A program made the position numbers and the translations under genes. Shown here piece after piece: positions 40,461 to 50,551 of a stretch of DNA of 64,000 nucleotides. The DNA is from Herminiimonas sp. GTDB taxonomy: Bacteria; Pseudomonadota; Gammaproteobacteria; Burkholderiales; Burkholderiaceae_D. A model generated the notes under the pieces. It worked only from the letters and a program-made list of their open reading frames with translations. It was not told where the DNA came from and made no database searches. Each line of letters starts with the position of its first letter. Position 1 is the stretch's first letter. The stretch is from contig JAQGLW010000083.1 of NCBI GenBank assembly GCA_028292665.1, positions 1 through 64,000 on the forward strand, written 5' to 3'.

Positions 40461-42449
40461 TCACGATTTCAACAGCCGCGCTTCGGCCCGCGCGATGCCT
40501 TCGGTTGAGCCGCGCAGCACAACGATATCGCCGGCCTGCAGGATCGTTTCGGGCGCGATGTCGATACGAAGCTTGCCGCGGCGAATCGCGGTGACTTCGG
40601 CGCCGGCCTCCGCCAGATTGAGTTTCGCGAGCGATTTTCCGATACCTTTGGCATTGTCGGTCATTCCGACCGAATGCAGCCGCACCTGCAAATGTTCTGC
40701 ATCATCCGCCGCATCGCCTGCGCCGTGGAAATAGCCGCGCAGCGACGCATAACGCTCGCCACGCGCCGCCTGTACCCGGTGCACGACACGTCTTAACGGC
40801 ACACCGAGCATCAACAAAGCATGCGAGGCCAGCATCAGACTTCCTTCAATCGCTTCCGGCACCACTTCGGCCGCGCCGGCGGCCCGCAATTTGTCGAGAT
40901 CGGTATCGTCGTAACTGCGTACGATGACCGGCAGCGCAGGCGCCAGTTCATGTGCAAAATGGAGTGTTTTAAGAGCCGACGGCGTGCTGGCATAGGTAAT
41001 GACTAGCGCAGCGGCACGGTGGATGCCGGCAGCGACCAGGCTCTCGCGCCGCGCCGCATCGCCATAGGACACGTTTGCGCCTGCGGCCTGCGCTTCATGC
41101 ACCCGCTCCGGATCGAGGTCCAACGCATGGTAGATAATTTTTTCTTCTTCCAAAAGCTTGGCCAGGCTTTGTCCGCTGCGACCGAAACCCGCAATGATCA
41201 CATGCTTCTGCGTCGTCATCGTGCGGGTCGCAATCTGGGTCAATGTCAGCGATTGCATCATCCACTCATTGGCGGACAGCTTCATCACGATCGCATCGGC
41301 ATTGGCCAGGATAAAAGGGGCAAGCAGCATCGACAGCACCATCGACGCCAGGATCAACTGGATGATCAGCGGATCCATCAATTGCAATCCGCCTGCCTGA
41401 TTCAGCAGCACAAAACCGAATTCACCGGCCTGCGCCAGGGCCAGGCCGGTACGCAAGGCGACACCGGTCGAAGCGCCGAACAACCTGGCCAGCGCCGCAA
41501 TCAGGCCGAATTTCAACAGTATTGGCCCGGTCAGCAGCAGCAATACCAGCCACCAGTTTTGCAACACCAGCGGCACATTGAGCAGCATGCCGATCGTGAT
41601 GAAAAACAAACCCAGCAGTACATCGCGGAACGGCTTTATATCTTCCTCGACCTGATGCTTGTATTCGGTTTCCGAAATCAGCATGCCGGCGATAAACGCG
41701 CCGAGCGCAAGCGATAGCCCGGCGCGTTCGGTAATCCACGCAGCACCCAGCGTGATTAACAACAGGTTGAGCATGAACAACTCTTGCGAACGCCGTTTGA
41801 CGACCACATGGAACCAGCTTCTTATCAATTTCTGGCCAATGAACAATAGCAAGACCAGCACGAAGACGGCCTTAAGCGCAGCCCAGGCAAGCGTGGCGGC
41901 CACATCCCCCAGCGGATGCGCCAATGCAGGCACCAGAATCAGCAGCGGCACCAGGGCCAGGTCCTGGAACAACAGGATGCTGATGATGCGCCGCCCATGT
42001 TCGCTTTCCAGCTCAAGCCGTTCAGTGAGCAGCTTGGATACGATTGCGGTGGATGACATCGCCAGCGCGCCGCCAAGGGCGAACGCGGCGCGCCAGCTGA
42101 TATTGACCAGTTGCGGCAACAGGTAAGCGATCAGCCAGCCGAATACCATGGTGGCGCCGATGGTCAATATAACCTGTGCCATGCCCAGCCCGAACACCGT
42201 GCGCCGCATCGATGACAGTTTGGGCAGCGAGAATTCGAGCCCGATCGAAAACATCAGGAATACGACCCCGAATTCAGCCAGCGTATGCATGGTCGCGTTG
42301 TCCTCGACCAAGCCGAGCGCATGCGGCCCGATCAGGATGCCGACCGCCAGGTAGCCCAGCATCGGCGGCAAATGCAGCATGCGGAAAGCCACGACGCCAA
42401 GTACGGCGACGGCGAGCAAAAGAAGGGTCAGTTCAAGAGCAGAAAACAT
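40461..42449 (-). CDS. Kef-type monovalent cation:proton antiporter (CPA2)
   Basis: 662-residue inner-membrane protein. Residues 1-390 form a Na/H exchanger-type domain with about 12 helices, including GYLAVGILIGPHALGL, SSTAIVSKLLTERLEL, LLFQDLALVPLLILV and LAQAGEFGFVLLNQAG. A cytoplasmic RCK/TrkA-N domain starts at VIIAGFGRSGQSLAKLLEEE and a TrkA-C domain closes the protein. The GFGRSGQ loop binds nucleotide. This layout matches KefB/KefC/YbaL potassium efflux systems. It is divergent from kdsD with 122 bp between. Confidence 0.92.
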   Translation of the reverse strand: MFSALELTLLLLAVAVLGVVAFRMLHLPPMLGYLAVGILIGPHALGLVEDNATMHTLAEFGVVFLMFSIGLEFSLPKLSSMRRTVFGLGMAQVILTIGATMVFGWLIAYLLPQLVNISWRAAFALGGALAMSSTAIVSKLLTERLELESEHGRRIISILLFQDLALVPLLILVPALAHPLGDVAATLAWAALKAVFVLVLLLFIGQKLIRSWFHVVVKRRSQELFMLNLLLITLGAAWITERAGLSLALGAFIAGMLISETEYKHQVEEDIKPFRDVLLGLFFITIGMLLNVPLVLQNWWLVLLLLTGPILLKFGLIAALARLFGASTGVALRTGLALAQAGEFGFVLLNQAGGLQLMDPLIIQLILASMVLSMLLAPFILANADAIVMKLSANEWMMQSLTLTQIATRTMTTQKHVIIAGFGRSGQSLAKLLEEEKIIYHALDLDPERVHEAQAAGANVSYGDAARRESLVAAGIHRAAALVITYASTPSALKTLHFAHELAPALPVIVRSYDDTDLDKLRAAGAAEVVPEAIEGSLMLASHALLMLGVPLRRVVHRVQAARGERYASLRGYFHGAGDAADDAEHLQVRLHSVGMTDNAKGIGKSLAKLNLAEAGAEVTAIRRGKLRIDIAPETILQAGDIVVLRGSTEGIARAEARLLKS

Positions 42450-42571
42450 GTTCGGAAGTTATCATAACGGTTGGTCGGGCCTGCAGGCCCTTAATTTGAC
42501 TCTTATCAAGGCCGGATTTTTTGTTATGTCTGGCAGGTTTTTTGCTTTGGTAATTCGTTTATACTTTCGGC

Positions 42572-43600
42572 ATGAGTGTAACCCATGGAAAAACCTTGTC
42601 GAAAGCTTTTGATATCCAAAATGCACAGCGCGCGCTGGAACTAGCGCGGGAGACGCTGCAAATCGAAGCCGATGCGATTATCGCGCTGAAAAATCGGATA
42701 TCAACCCGTTCCGACGATCCCTTTGCGCAAGCCGTTGCCTTGTTGCTTGGCTGCACCGGCCGTGTAGTCGTATCAGGCATCGGAAAATCCGGCCATATCG
42801 CGCGCAAAATTGCCGCTACGCTGGCATCGACCGGCACTCCCGCATTGTTCATGCATCCGGCCGAAGCAGCGCATGGCGACTTGGGCATGGTCACGGAAAA
42901 CGATGCATTCGTCGCGATTTCCAACTCGGGCGAAACAAGCGAACTGATGGCGATCGTGCCGATCATCAAGCGCATGGGCGCCAAGCTGATTGCGATGACC
43001 GGCAACGACGCGTCGAGCCTCGCGCTGCTGGCAAATGTCCATTTGAATGTCGGAGTAGCCAAGGAAGCCTGTCCGTTGAATCTGGCGCCGACTGCGAGCA
43101 CAACCGCAACGCTGGCAATGGGCGATGCGCTGGCGGTGGCGCTGCTCGATGCACATGGTTTCCGAGAAGAGGATTTTGCGCGCTCGCATCCTGGAGGCGC
43201 ACTCGGGCGACGGCTATTGACGCACGTGTACGACGTAATGCGCAGCGGCGACGCTGTTCCGGCGGTGACTGCAGACGTTTCCTTGACTACCGCATTGCTT
43301 GAGATCACGAAAAAAGGAATTGCGATGACTGCGATAGTCGATGCCGGCTATCGCCCGATTGGCGTTTTCACCGACGGCGATCTGCGCCGCCTGCTCGAAA
43401 AAGTCCAGGATTTCACAAAACTGTCAATTGCCGAGGTAATGCATGCCAATCCGCAGGTGATCGGCCCGAATCAATTGGCAGTGGAAGCGGTTGAACTGAT
43501 GGAACATTTCCGCATCAACCAATTGCTGGTGGCGGACGCGGACGGCACACTGGTCGGCGCGCTTCACATTCACGATCTGACACGCGCGAAGGTGATTTGA
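42572..43600 (+). CDS. kdsD: Arabinose-5-phosphate isomerase KdsD
   Basis: 342-residue enzyme making arabinose 5-phosphate for Kdo and thus LPS inner core. The SIS domain (about 40-185) has GRVVVSGIGKSGHIARKIAATLASTGTPALFMHPAEAAHGDLGM and SNSGETSELM. The substrate-facing AREEDFARSHPGGALGRRL-like segment (FREEDFARSHPGGALGRRLL) follows. Two CBS domains cover about 205-342. The ATG at 42572 has no Shine-Dalgarno and lies 7 bp after a TATACT box. It overlaps kdsC by one base. Confidence 0.96.
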   Translation: MSVTHGKTLSKAFDIQNAQRALELARETLQIEADAIIALKNRISTRSDDPFAQAVALLLGCTGRVVVSGIGKSGHIARKIAATLASTGTPALFMHPAEAAHGDLGMVTENDAFVAISNSGETSELMAIVPIIKRMGAKLIAMTGNDASSLALLANVHLNVGVAKEACPLNLAPTASTTATLAMGDALAVALLDAHGFREEDFARSHPGGALGRRLLTHVYDVMRSGDAVPAVTADVSLTTALLEITKKGIAMTAIVDAGYRPIGVFTDGDLRRLLEKVQDFTKLSIAEVMHANPQVIGPNQLAVEAVELMEHFRINQLLVADADGTLVGALHIHDLTRAKVI

Positions 43601-44145
43601 TGCAAACCGATCCTCATGCTGAAAGCAACGCCGGCGCACGCGCGGCGCGCATCCGGCTGATGATTTTCGATGTCGACGGCGTCCTGACCGACGGAAGCCT
43701 GCACTACGGGCCGGAAGGCGAAGTCATCAAGACTTTCAATGTTATCGACGGTCACGGCATCAAATTGCTGCAGCAATCCGGTGTCGCCGCTGCGATCATC
43801 AGCGCACGCCAGTCGGCCATCGTCGCACGGCGTGCGGAAGACCTGGGCATCGCCCATGTATATCAAGGCATGCACGACAAGCGCACGGCATTCGAACAGT
43901 TATTGGCACAGGTCGGCATCGGTCCGGAAGCATGCGGCTTCGTCGGCGACGATGTGATTGATTTGCCGATTCTCGCACGCGTGGGTTTTGCGGCCAGCGT
44001 TCCCAACGGACATCCGGACGTGCGGGCGCGCGTGCATTATGTAACGCAGGCGCGAGGTGGCTGTGGCGCGGCCCGCGAAATTTGCGATTTCATTTTGCGC
44101 GCTCAAGGCAATTACGAGACGGCACTGGCGCCGTATCTGGCATGA
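43600..44145 (+). CDS. kdsC: 3-deoxy-D-manno-octulosonate 8-phosphate phosphatase KdsC
   Basis: 181-residue HAD phosphatase that releases Kdo from Kdo-8-phosphate. The nucleophile motif is LMIFDVDGVLTDGSLHYG. The later motif KRTAFEQLLAQVG carries the conserved Lys and GFVGDDVIDLPIL the Mg-binding acids. It is the small cap-less tetramer form. The ATG overlaps the kdsD TGA (TGATG). A TTG one codon earlier is unlikely. Its own stop overlaps lptC (ATGA). Confidence 0.96.
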   Translation: MQTDPHAESNAGARAARIRLMIFDVDGVLTDGSLHYGPEGEVIKTFNVIDGHGIKLLQQSGVAAAIISARQSAIVARRAEDLGIAHVYQGMHDKRTAFEQLLAQVGIGPEACGFVGDDVIDLPILARVGFAASVPNGHPDVRARVHYVTQARGGCGAAREICDFILRAQGNYETALAPYLA

Positions 44146-44747
44146 ACGATGTGCGCTCCGCGAACCGGTTCCGGCTGGCCGTGATTCTTGCGCTCGGCGC
44201 GGCACTGGCGCTGGGCAGTTTCTGGATGGTCGAGGTCATGCGCCAGGCAATCAAGGACAGCACACCGGACCTCCCCAGAAACGAACCGGATTACTATGTC
44301 GAAAAATTCAACTTCGTCCGAATGTCGATGACCGGCGAGGCGCAGTACAACATTTCCGGCAAGAAGCTCACCCACAATCCAATAGACGATTCCCATGCGA
44401 TCGATTTACCCGTCGTCAACGGCTTGAGCAAGGATCGCCCGCCGATGAAGATCTATTCAGAGCGCGCAATGGTCGATAGCGAAAGCAGAAAAGTACATAT
44501 GTACAACAACGCGCAGATCGATCGGCCGGCAACTGCGACCAGTGAACATTTCCATCTCAAATCCGATTATCTGTTGATATTGCCGGACGACGACGTGATA
44601 AAAACGGACAAGCCGGTTGAAATCACACTCGGCACATCGAGATTGAACGGCACCGGAATGTATGCCAACAACGCAACGCGCGAACTTCAGCTGTCGAGCA
44701 ATGTTCATGCTACATATCAACCACCGTTACCGACCGCGTCGCGCTGA
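44142..44747 (+). CDS. lptC: LPS export system periplasmic protein LptC
   Basis: 201-residue bitopic protein of the Lpt trans-envelope bridge, linking LptB2FG to LptA. One N-terminal membrane helix (FRLAVILALGAALALGSFWMVEVM) is followed by a periplasmic beta-jellyroll with PDYYVEKFNFVRMSMTGEAQYNISGKKLTHNP and GRLNGTGMYANNATRELQL-like text (TSRLNGTGMYANN). The start is set by the ATGA overlap with kdsC. Confidence 0.92.
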   Translation: MNDVRSANRFRLAVILALGAALALGSFWMVEVMRQAIKDSTPDLPRNEPDYYVEKFNFVRMSMTGEAQYNISGKKLTHNPIDDSHAIDLPVVNGLSKDRPPMKIYSERAMVDSESRKVHMYNNAQIDRPATATSEHFHLKSDYLLILPDDDVIKTDKPVEITLGTSRLNGTGMYANNATRELQLSSNVHATYQPPLPTASR

Positions 44748-44793
44748 TCGACCACTTCATGTATAAACGAATGCACCATCCTAGAGACTTCTC

Positions 44794-45348
44794 ATGAAAC
44801 GATTTTATTTTCTGGTGTTATTCCTGTTCGGCGTTTCCATCAACAATGGTGCGCATGCCGAAAAGGCGGATTCGGACAAGCCGACCAATGTCGAGGCCAA
44901 CCAGATGTCTTATAACGACGTGAAGCAGATCAATACCTTCACCGGCAACGTGATTCTCACGCGCGGCACACTAATCATGAAGGCAGACAAGATGGTCGTC
45001 ACGCAGGATCCCGCCGGGTATCAATTTGCCACCTTGTTTGCAGCGCCCGGCGGAACGGCAACATTCCGGCAAAAACGCGACGGCGGCCCCAATCTCTGGA
45101 TTGAAGGCCAGGCTGCCGACCGGATCGAGTACGACTCCAAGACCGAGGTCGCCAAATTTTTCGTCAAGGCAAAAGTAAAACTCCTGGATGGTCCAAAACC
45201 CACCGACGAAGTGGAAGGCGAATTCATCTCCTACGATAGCAAAGCCGAATTCTATTCGGTCAATAACACGCCAACCGCCGAGAGCAAGCCGGGCGCCGGA
45301 CGCATCAAGGCGGTGATTCAACCGCGCAATGACAACAAAGGCAAGTGA
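44794..45348 (+). CDS. lptA: LPS transport periplasmic protein LptA
   Basis: 184-residue periplasmic protein that polymerises into the LPS-carrying bridge. A signal peptide ([21 protein letters not shown]) precedes the OstA-like jellyroll: [42 protein letters not shown]. The C-terminal region is longer and more polar than in E. coli. It lies 46 bp after lptC and one base before lptB. Confidence 0.94.
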   Translation: MKRFYFLVLFLFGVSINNGAHAEKADSDKPTNVEANQMSYNDVKQINTFTGNVILTRGTLIMKADKMVVTQDPAGYQFATLFAAPGGTATFRQKRDGGPNLWIEGQAADRIEYDSKTEVAKFFVKAKVKLLDGPKPTDEVEGEFISYDSKAEFYSVNNTPTAESKPGAGRIKAVIQPRNDNKGK

Positions 45349-45349
45349 A

Positions 45350-46090
45350 ATGACGAGTACGTTGATTGTTCGCGGCTTGCAGAAAAGTTATGGCGCACGA
45401 CAAGTCGTACGCGACGTATCGCTGCAAGTCGAAAGCGGCGAAGTAATCGGCTTGCTGGGTCCGAATGGCGCCGGCAAGACGACATCGTTCTACATGATTG
45501 TCGGACTGGTGCCGTCGGATGCGGGCGCAATCGATCTCAACGGCGTCGATATTTCGCGCCTGCCGATCCATCGCCGCGCGGCGCTGGGTTTGTCGTATCT
45601 GCCGCAGGAAGCATCGGTCTTTCGCAAGCTGACGGTGGAAGACAATATTCGCGCCGTACTGGAACTGCAGCGCAAAGACGGCAAACCACTGTCGAAGGCA
45701 GCGCTTGAAAAACGCCTTGATACGCTGCTGTCCGAATTGCAGATTGAAAAACTGCGCGAAAACCAGGCACTGTCGTTATCCGGCGGCGAACGGCGCCGGG
45801 TTGAAATCGCCCGTGCATTGGCAACCAATCCGCGCTTCGTATTGCTCGATGAACCGTTTGCCGGCGTCGATCCGATTGCCGTCATCGAAATTCAACGCAT
45901 TGTGCGATTCCTGAAAGAACGGGGCATCGGCGTGTTGATCACAGATCACAATGTACGTGAAACGCTCGGTATCTGCGACCGCGCCTACATCATCAATCAA
46001 GGCGCCGTTCTGGCAAGCGGCCGGCCCGATGACATCATCGCCAACGAGTCGGTACGCCGCGTCTATCTTGGCGAACATTTCCGGATGTGA
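45350..46090 (+). CDS. lptB: LPS export ABC transporter ATP-binding protein LptB
   Basis: 246-residue ATPase of the LptB2FG extractor. Walker A is [16 protein letters not shown], the Q-loop is [20 protein letters not shown], the signature is [16 protein letters not shown], Walker B is [15 protein letters not shown] and the H-loop is in [25 protein letters not shown] precedes the ATG at 45350, right after the lptA stop. LptF and LptG are not in this window. Confidence 0.97.
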   Translation: MTSTLIVRGLQKSYGARQVVRDVSLQVESGEVIGLLGPNGAGKTTSFYMIVGLVPSDAGAIDLNGVDISRLPIHRRAALGLSYLPQEASVFRKLTVEDNIRAVLELQRKDGKPLSKAALEKRLDTLLSELQIEKLRENQALSLSGGERRRVEIARALATNPRFVLLDEPFAGVDPIAVIEIQRIVRFLKERGIGVLITDHNVRETLGICDRAYIINQGAVLASGRPDDIIANESVRRVYLGEHFRM

Positions 46091-46105
46091 CGGAAACGGA
46101 TCAGC

Positions 46106-47584
46106 ATGAAGCAAACTCTCCAGCTCCGCATTTCGCAGCATCTTGCGCTGACACCGCAACTGCAGCAATCGATTCGCCTGCTGCAGTTGTCGACGCTGGA
46201 GCTGCATCAGGAACTGGAACAGATTCTCGCCGATAATCCATTGCTTGAGCGTCTGGATGATCCTCTCGATCATTCGATACGGCTGCTGGCCGACGGCGCG
46301 ATCAGTCCGGTCGTAAGCCCCTCTTCCGCGAATGACATCAATACCGATAACGGCGCCGCGGCGGCAGATCCTGAAGGCGCATTCGAAGCGCCTGATGCAC
46401 AGGATGCAGCGCCGGCCGGCGAGACCGACTGGAGCTTCGACGATGTCGCCCGTACTTCGAAGGCCCCCGAGGATGACGATTCGCGGCCGCAACTGGAAGC
46501 GAATGAATTAACATTGCGCGAACATTTGCTGGAACAGATGCGTGTGACTGCGGCCAACCTGCGTGACCGGGCGCTGATTGAATTGATGATCGACGCATTG
46601 AATGACAACGGTTATCTGGAAGAGCCGCTTGAAGAAATCCATGCCAGGCTGCCGGCCGAACTCGAAATTGAAATCGAGGAATTATCAATCGCGCTCAAAA
46701 TGCTGCAAAGTTTTGATCCGTCCGGTGTCGGCGCACGCAACGCCGCGGAATGTCTGGCGCTTCAAATACGACGTTTCCCCAAAGTGCCGATGGTCACCCG
46801 GCGCATGGCGCTTGCCATCGTCGAAAATCATTTGAATCTGTTTGCGCAGCGCGATTTCAACAAGTTGAAAAAAGCGCTCGATTGCGATGATGAAGATTTA
46901 CGCGAAGCCCAGGCAGTTATCCGGCAATGCAATCCGCATCCCGGTGCGATCTTCGCCACCGACGCATCCGATTATGTCGTCCCTGATGTCATCGTCAAGC
47001 GCACAAAAAACGGATGGCAGGTTACCCTCAATCATGAAGTCATGCCGCGACTTCGTGTGAATGCGATGTATGCCAATATCTTGAAGCAAAGCAAGGGTGA
47101 GGGATCGCTCACTTCCCAGCTTCAGGAAGCCAAATGGTTGATCAAGAATATGCGGCAACGTTTTGACACAATCCTTAGGGTGGCGCAAGCAATTGTCGAT
47201 CGGCAACGGAACTTTTTTTCGCATGGAGCTGTCGCGATGCGGCCCCTTGTCTTGCGCGAAATAGCTGATACACTGGGTTTACACGAAAGTACTATTTCTC
47301 GCGTAACAACCCAGAAATACATGCTTACTCCACATGGGATGTTCGAATTAAAATATTTTTTCGGCAGCCATGTCGCCACTGAAGCGGGAGGTGAAGCTTC
47401 ATCGACGGCGATACGTGCACTCATCAAACAACTGATAGGAGCTGAAGACCCAAAGAACCCATTCTCCGACAGCAAAATTGCAGACATGCTGGCGGAACAA
47501 GGCATGGTGGTGGCACGCCGTACTGTTGCAAAATACCGTGAAGCCCTGAAGATTCCCCCAGTTAATCTGCGCAAGTCCTTGTAG
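46106..47584 (+). CDS. rpoN: RNA polymerase sigma-54 factor RpoN
   Basis: 492-residue alternative sigma factor for enhancer-dependent promoters (-24/-12). Region I is the Gln/Leu-rich [35 protein letters not shown]. Region II is a variable acidic stretch (about 50-130). Region III contains the core-binding part, the helix-turn-helix [18 protein letters not shown] and the C-terminal RpoN box [15 protein letters not shown]. It is complete. It follows lptB by 15 bp. Confidence 0.97.
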   Translation: MKQTLQLRISQHLALTPQLQQSIRLLQLSTLELHQELEQILADNPLLERLDDPLDHSIRLLADGAISPVVSPSSANDINTDNGAAAADPEGAFEAPDAQDAAPAGETDWSFDDVARTSKAPEDDDSRPQLEANELTLREHLLEQMRVTAANLRDRALIELMIDALNDNGYLEEPLEEIHARLPAELEIEIEELSIALKMLQSFDPSGVGARNAAECLALQIRRFPKVPMVTRRMALAIVENHLNLFAQRDFNKLKKALDCDDEDLREAQAVIRQCNPHPGAIFATDASDYVVPDVIVKRTKNGWQVTLNHEVMPRLRVNAMYANILKQSKGEGSLTSQLQEAKWLIKNMRQRFDTILRVAQAIVDRQRNFFSHGAVAMRPLVLREIADTLGLHESTISRVTTQKYMLTPHGMFELKYFFGSHVATEAGGEASSTAIRALIKQLIGAEDPKNPFSDSKIADMLAEQGMVVARRTVAKYREALKIPPVNLRKSL

Positions 47585-47678
47585 TTTTTGTAGTTTCCGA
47601 CATGTTGCTGTGTTCCGTCGTGCCAGCCTGCGCGGGCACGTTCAGAACCGCCAGCGACAACATCCATAGGAGCATTGT

Positions 47679-48044
47679 ATGAATCTCACCATCAGTGGAC
47701 ATCATCTCGAATTGACACCCGCCATCCGTGAATACGTGCAAAGCAAGCTGGAACGCATAAAACGCCATTTCGATAATGTCATTGATATTGCAGTCATTCT
47801 GACCGTCGATAATCTTCCCGAAAAAGAAAAGCGGCAAAAAGCGGAAATCAATCTGCATATGAGAGGAAAGGATCTGCATGTGGAAAGTATCGCGCACGAT
47901 CTATATGCGGCCATTGACATGCTGATCGACAAGCTCGACCGTCAGGTCATCAAATACAAAACCAAAATACAGGATCATCAGCATGCAGCAATCAAGCGCT
48001 TGCCTGAAGATTCCCAAATCGACGCGACGGCCAGCGCTTCCTGA
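47679..48044 (+). CDS. hpf: Ribosome hibernation promoting factor HPF (short type)
   Basis: 121-residue protein of the YfiA/HPF family that binds the 30S decoding channel and promotes ribosome dimers in slow growth. It has [34 protein letters not shown] and the basic [21 protein letters not shown]. The C-terminal dimerisation domain of long HPF is missing, so this is the short form. AGGAG lies upstream of the ATG. It ends the kdsD-rpoN operon at a good terminator. Confidence 0.95.
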   Translation: MNLTISGHHLELTPAIREYVQSKLERIKRHFDNVIDIAVILTVDNLPEKEKRQKAEINLHMRGKDLHVESIAHDLYAAIDMLIDKLDRQVIKYKTKIQDHQHAAIKRLPEDSQIDATASAS

Positions 48045-48082
48045 TTGCGGCCGACTCTGCCGACCAGTTTGGCAAATCAATC

Positions 48083-48108
48083 AAGGGCGCATTTACTGCG
48101 TCCTTTTT
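48083..48108 (+). terminator. Terminator after hpf
   Basis: AAGGGCGCA (48083-48091) pairs with TGCGTCCTT (48097-48105), with one G-T pair and a 5-base loop. A run of T follows to 48108. It closes the kdsD-kdsC-lptCAB-rpoN-hpf transcript 38 bp after the hpf stop. Confidence 0.8.
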
Positions 48109-48203
48109 AATTTCCGGCAAATTGCATTACACGGGAATATGTCGCGGATGCCGTTATTACCCCTTTCTTTTTAATGTCAGTTATCTGACTGTGGAAATCA
48201 ACG

Positions 48204-48226
48204 GATGCCGATACACTATCGGCATC
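48204..48226. repeat. Perfect 9-bp inverted repeat upstream of the acyl-CoA hydrolase gene
   Basis: GATGCCGAT (48204-48212), a 5-base loop ACACT, then ATCGGCATC (48218-48226), ending 22 bp before the start codon at 48249. There is only a short TTTA tail. It may be an operator or leader hairpin rather than a terminator. Confidence 0.5.
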
Positions 48227-48248
48227 TTTACTGCCTGCTTATCACGTC

Positions 48249-49355
48249 ATGGCCGAACACGTTCAAACCATCATTAAAAACAGGATCGGTTTTGTCTTGC
48301 TCAACCGGCCCAAAGCATTGAATTCATTGTCGCTCGATATGATCCGCGCAATAACGCAGGCTCTGTCAGCCTGGCGTGGCGATCCGGACGTGAACGCAGT
48401 TGTCATCCGCAGCACCAGCGAAAAAGCGTTTTGCGCGGGAGGCGATATCCGTTTTCTCCACGAAGCCGGCCACGCCACACCCAAAGGCGGCAGCGCACTG
48501 CTGGAAGATTTTTTCACTGAAGAATATGCACTGAATCATTTGATCCATCATTATCCGAAACCGACTATCGCCCTCATGGACGGCATCATCATGGGCGGCG
48601 GCATGGGCATTGCGCAAGGAGGTCCGTCATACCGGATGCGGATCGTGACGGAGCGTACCAGCATGGCGATGCCGGAAGTCAGTATTGGTCTGTTCCCGGA
48701 CGTCGGCGGCAGCTATTTCCTGTCGCGGACACCGGGTGAAATCGGCACCTACCTCGGCGTCACAGGCGGAACGATCGATGCGGCCGATGCGTTATATGCA
48801 AGCCTGGCTGATGTATTCGTACCGGCAGCACAGTTGCCGGCACTCTCGGCGATGCTGGAGTCGACTGCTGCCATCGATATACGCGACGCTGTCCGCACAT
48901 TTGCGGCGCCGTTTCAGATGAAGCCGGATTCGGCCAGCATCCTGGCATCGCAACGCACGCTGATCGATCGCCATTTCAGACACAACGATGTGCCGACCAT
49001 CAGGTTGTCGCTGGCGGACGATGGCGGCCCATTCGCGCAAAAGATCCTGGCTCTGATGCAGCAACGTTCACCGTTGATGATGTGTGTGACTCTGGCGCAG
49101 ATACGGCGCGGTGCGACGATGAGCCTGGCGGAATGTTTGCGAATGGAACGCACGATGGTGCGCCGCTGTTTTGAATACGGCGAAGTACTGGAAGGAGTGC
49201 GCGCACGGGTGATCGACAAGGATAATTCACCGCGATGGTCGCCGGCCATGCTGGAAGAAGTGACGCCGGAAATGGTTGCACGCTTTTTTAATCCGGCATG
49301 GCCGGTTCACGCACATCCATTGCGGACGCTGGATCAGCCCCGTCAGGATCATTGA
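48249..49355 (+). CDS. Enoyl-CoA hydratase/isomerase family protein, 3-hydroxyisobutyryl-CoA hydrolase-like
   Basis: 368-residue crotonase-fold protein of the ECH_2 type, longer than ordinary enoyl-CoA hydratases (about 260). Oxyanion-hole segments are FCAGGDIRFLH and DGIIMGGGMGIAQGG, and the acidic catalytic segment is MAMPEVSIGLFPDVGGSYFLSR, a hallmark of HIBYL-CoA hydrolases in valine breakdown. The C-terminal helical domain contains SLAECLRMERTMVRRC and DKDNSPRWSPAMLEEV. It stands alone after the hpf terminator. Other hydroxyacyl-CoA substrates remain possible. Confidence 0.88.
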   Translation: MAEHVQTIIKNRIGFVLLNRPKALNSLSLDMIRAITQALSAWRGDPDVNAVVIRSTSEKAFCAGGDIRFLHEAGHATPKGGSALLEDFFTEEYALNHLIHHYPKPTIALMDGIIMGGGMGIAQGGPSYRMRIVTERTSMAMPEVSIGLFPDVGGSYFLSRTPGEIGTYLGVTGGTIDAADALYASLADVFVPAAQLPALSAMLESTAAIDIRDAVRTFAAPFQMKPDSASILASQRTLIDRHFRHNDVPTIRLSLADDGGPFAQKILALMQQRSPLMMCVTLAQIRRGATMSLAECLRMERTMVRRCFEYGEVLEGVRARVIDKDNSPRWSPAMLEEVTPEMVARFFNPAWPVHAHPLRTLDQPRQDH

Positions 49356-49398
49356 TGGTAAAACCAGTAGCCGCCAACGGGCCGGATGCGATTTCCGC

Positions 49399-50547
49399 TC
49401 AGATTTCATCCACCATGAACAAGCGGCGATGCTCACGCATTGCATAACGATCCGTCATGCCTGCGATGTAATCGGCGACATGACGGGCTTGCACCGGCAA
49501 TCTGTCTGCCCGATGGTCGTTCGCCACTTGATAGTCAGGCGGCAGCAAGGCCGGCTCGTGCATGAACGCATCGAACAATTCATTGACGATGCGGCGCGCC
49601 TTGCTGGTCATCCGATTGACCTGATAGTGCTGATAAAGATTTTCATGCAGAAAACGCTTCAGGAGCACTGCTTCCTTGTTCATGTTTTCAGAAAATGTAA
49701 TCAATGCCGGCGCATTGCGCACGTCGTCGACTGTCTTTAATCGAGCTTCATTGATCCTGGTTTCGGATGCATTGATCAAATCGACGATCAGCGCATTGAT
49801 CATGCGACGGACTGTTTCATTGATCGCGCGGCGTCCGCTGATACCGGGAAATACCGTCTCAACCTCACGCCGATGCCGTGCATAGAAGCCGATTTCATCC
49901 AGCTGCGACGTCGTCAGCAGACCGGAGCGCAAGCCGTCATCGATATCGTGATTGTTGTAGGCGATTTCATCCGCCAGGTTCGCCAATTGCGCTTCCAGAG
50001 TCGGCTGCTTCCTGTCTATAAAACGCTGGCCGATCTCGCCAAGCTTTTTTGCATTGGCAAGCGAACAGTGTTTAAGAACGCCTTCACGGGTTTCGAACAT
50101 CAGGTTCAAGCCGTCAAACGCGCCGTAGCGTTCTTCCAGCGCATCGACTACCCGCAGGCTTTGCAGGTTATGCTCAAAACCACCGTAATCTTTCATGCAA
50201 GCGTTGAGCGCGTCCTGTCCGGCATGACCGAATGGCGTGTGGCCCAGATCGTGCGCCAGGGAAATCGCCTCGACCAGATCTTCATTCAATCTCAGATTGC
50301 GTGCGATCGAACGCGCAATCTGCGCCACTTCGATGCTATGCGTCAGCCGGGTGCGGAACAGGTCTCCTTCATGATTGACGAACACCTGGGTCTTGTATTC
50401 GAGCCGGCGGAACGCGGTCGAATGGATGATGCGGTCGCGGTCGCGCTGGAATTCGGTGCGCGACGGGGATGCTGTCTCAGGAAAGCGACGGCCTCGCGAT
50501 TGCGCCGAATGGGCTGCATAGGAGGCGAGGTGCGCTTCGACGCTCAT
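49399..50547 (-). CDS. dgt: Deoxyguanosinetriphosphate triphosphohydrolase-like protein (dGTPase family)
   Basis: 382-residue HD-domain dNTP triphosphohydrolase-like protein. The metal site is seen in [36 protein letters not shown] and [19 protein letters not shown]; the N-terminal [24 protein letters not shown] is the family opening. It belongs to the shorter type 2 group, whose substrate range differs from E. coli Dgt. The ATG at 50547 ([11 protein letters not shown]) lies 4 bp after the aroKB stop; the frame is open 25 codons further into aroKB. It is the last gene of the pil-aroKB operon. Confidence 0.92.
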   Translation of the reverse strand: MSVEAHLASYAAHSAQSRGRRFPETASPSRTEFQRDRDRIIHSTAFRRLEYKTQVFVNHEGDLFRTRLTHSIEVAQIARSIARNLRLNEDLVEAISLAHDLGHTPFGHAGQDALNACMKDYGGFEHNLQSLRVVDALEERYGAFDGLNLMFETREGVLKHCSLANAKKLGEIGQRFIDRKQPTLEAQLANLADEIAYNNHDIDDGLRSGLLTTSQLDEIGFYARHRREVETVFPGISGRRAINETVRRMINALIVDLINASETRINEARLKTVDDVRNAPALITFSENMNKEAVLLKRFLHENLYQHYQVNRMTSKARRIVNELFDAFMHEPALLPPDYQVANDHRADRLPVQARHVADYIAGMTDRYAMREHRRLFMVDEI

Positions 50548-50551
50548 GCGG

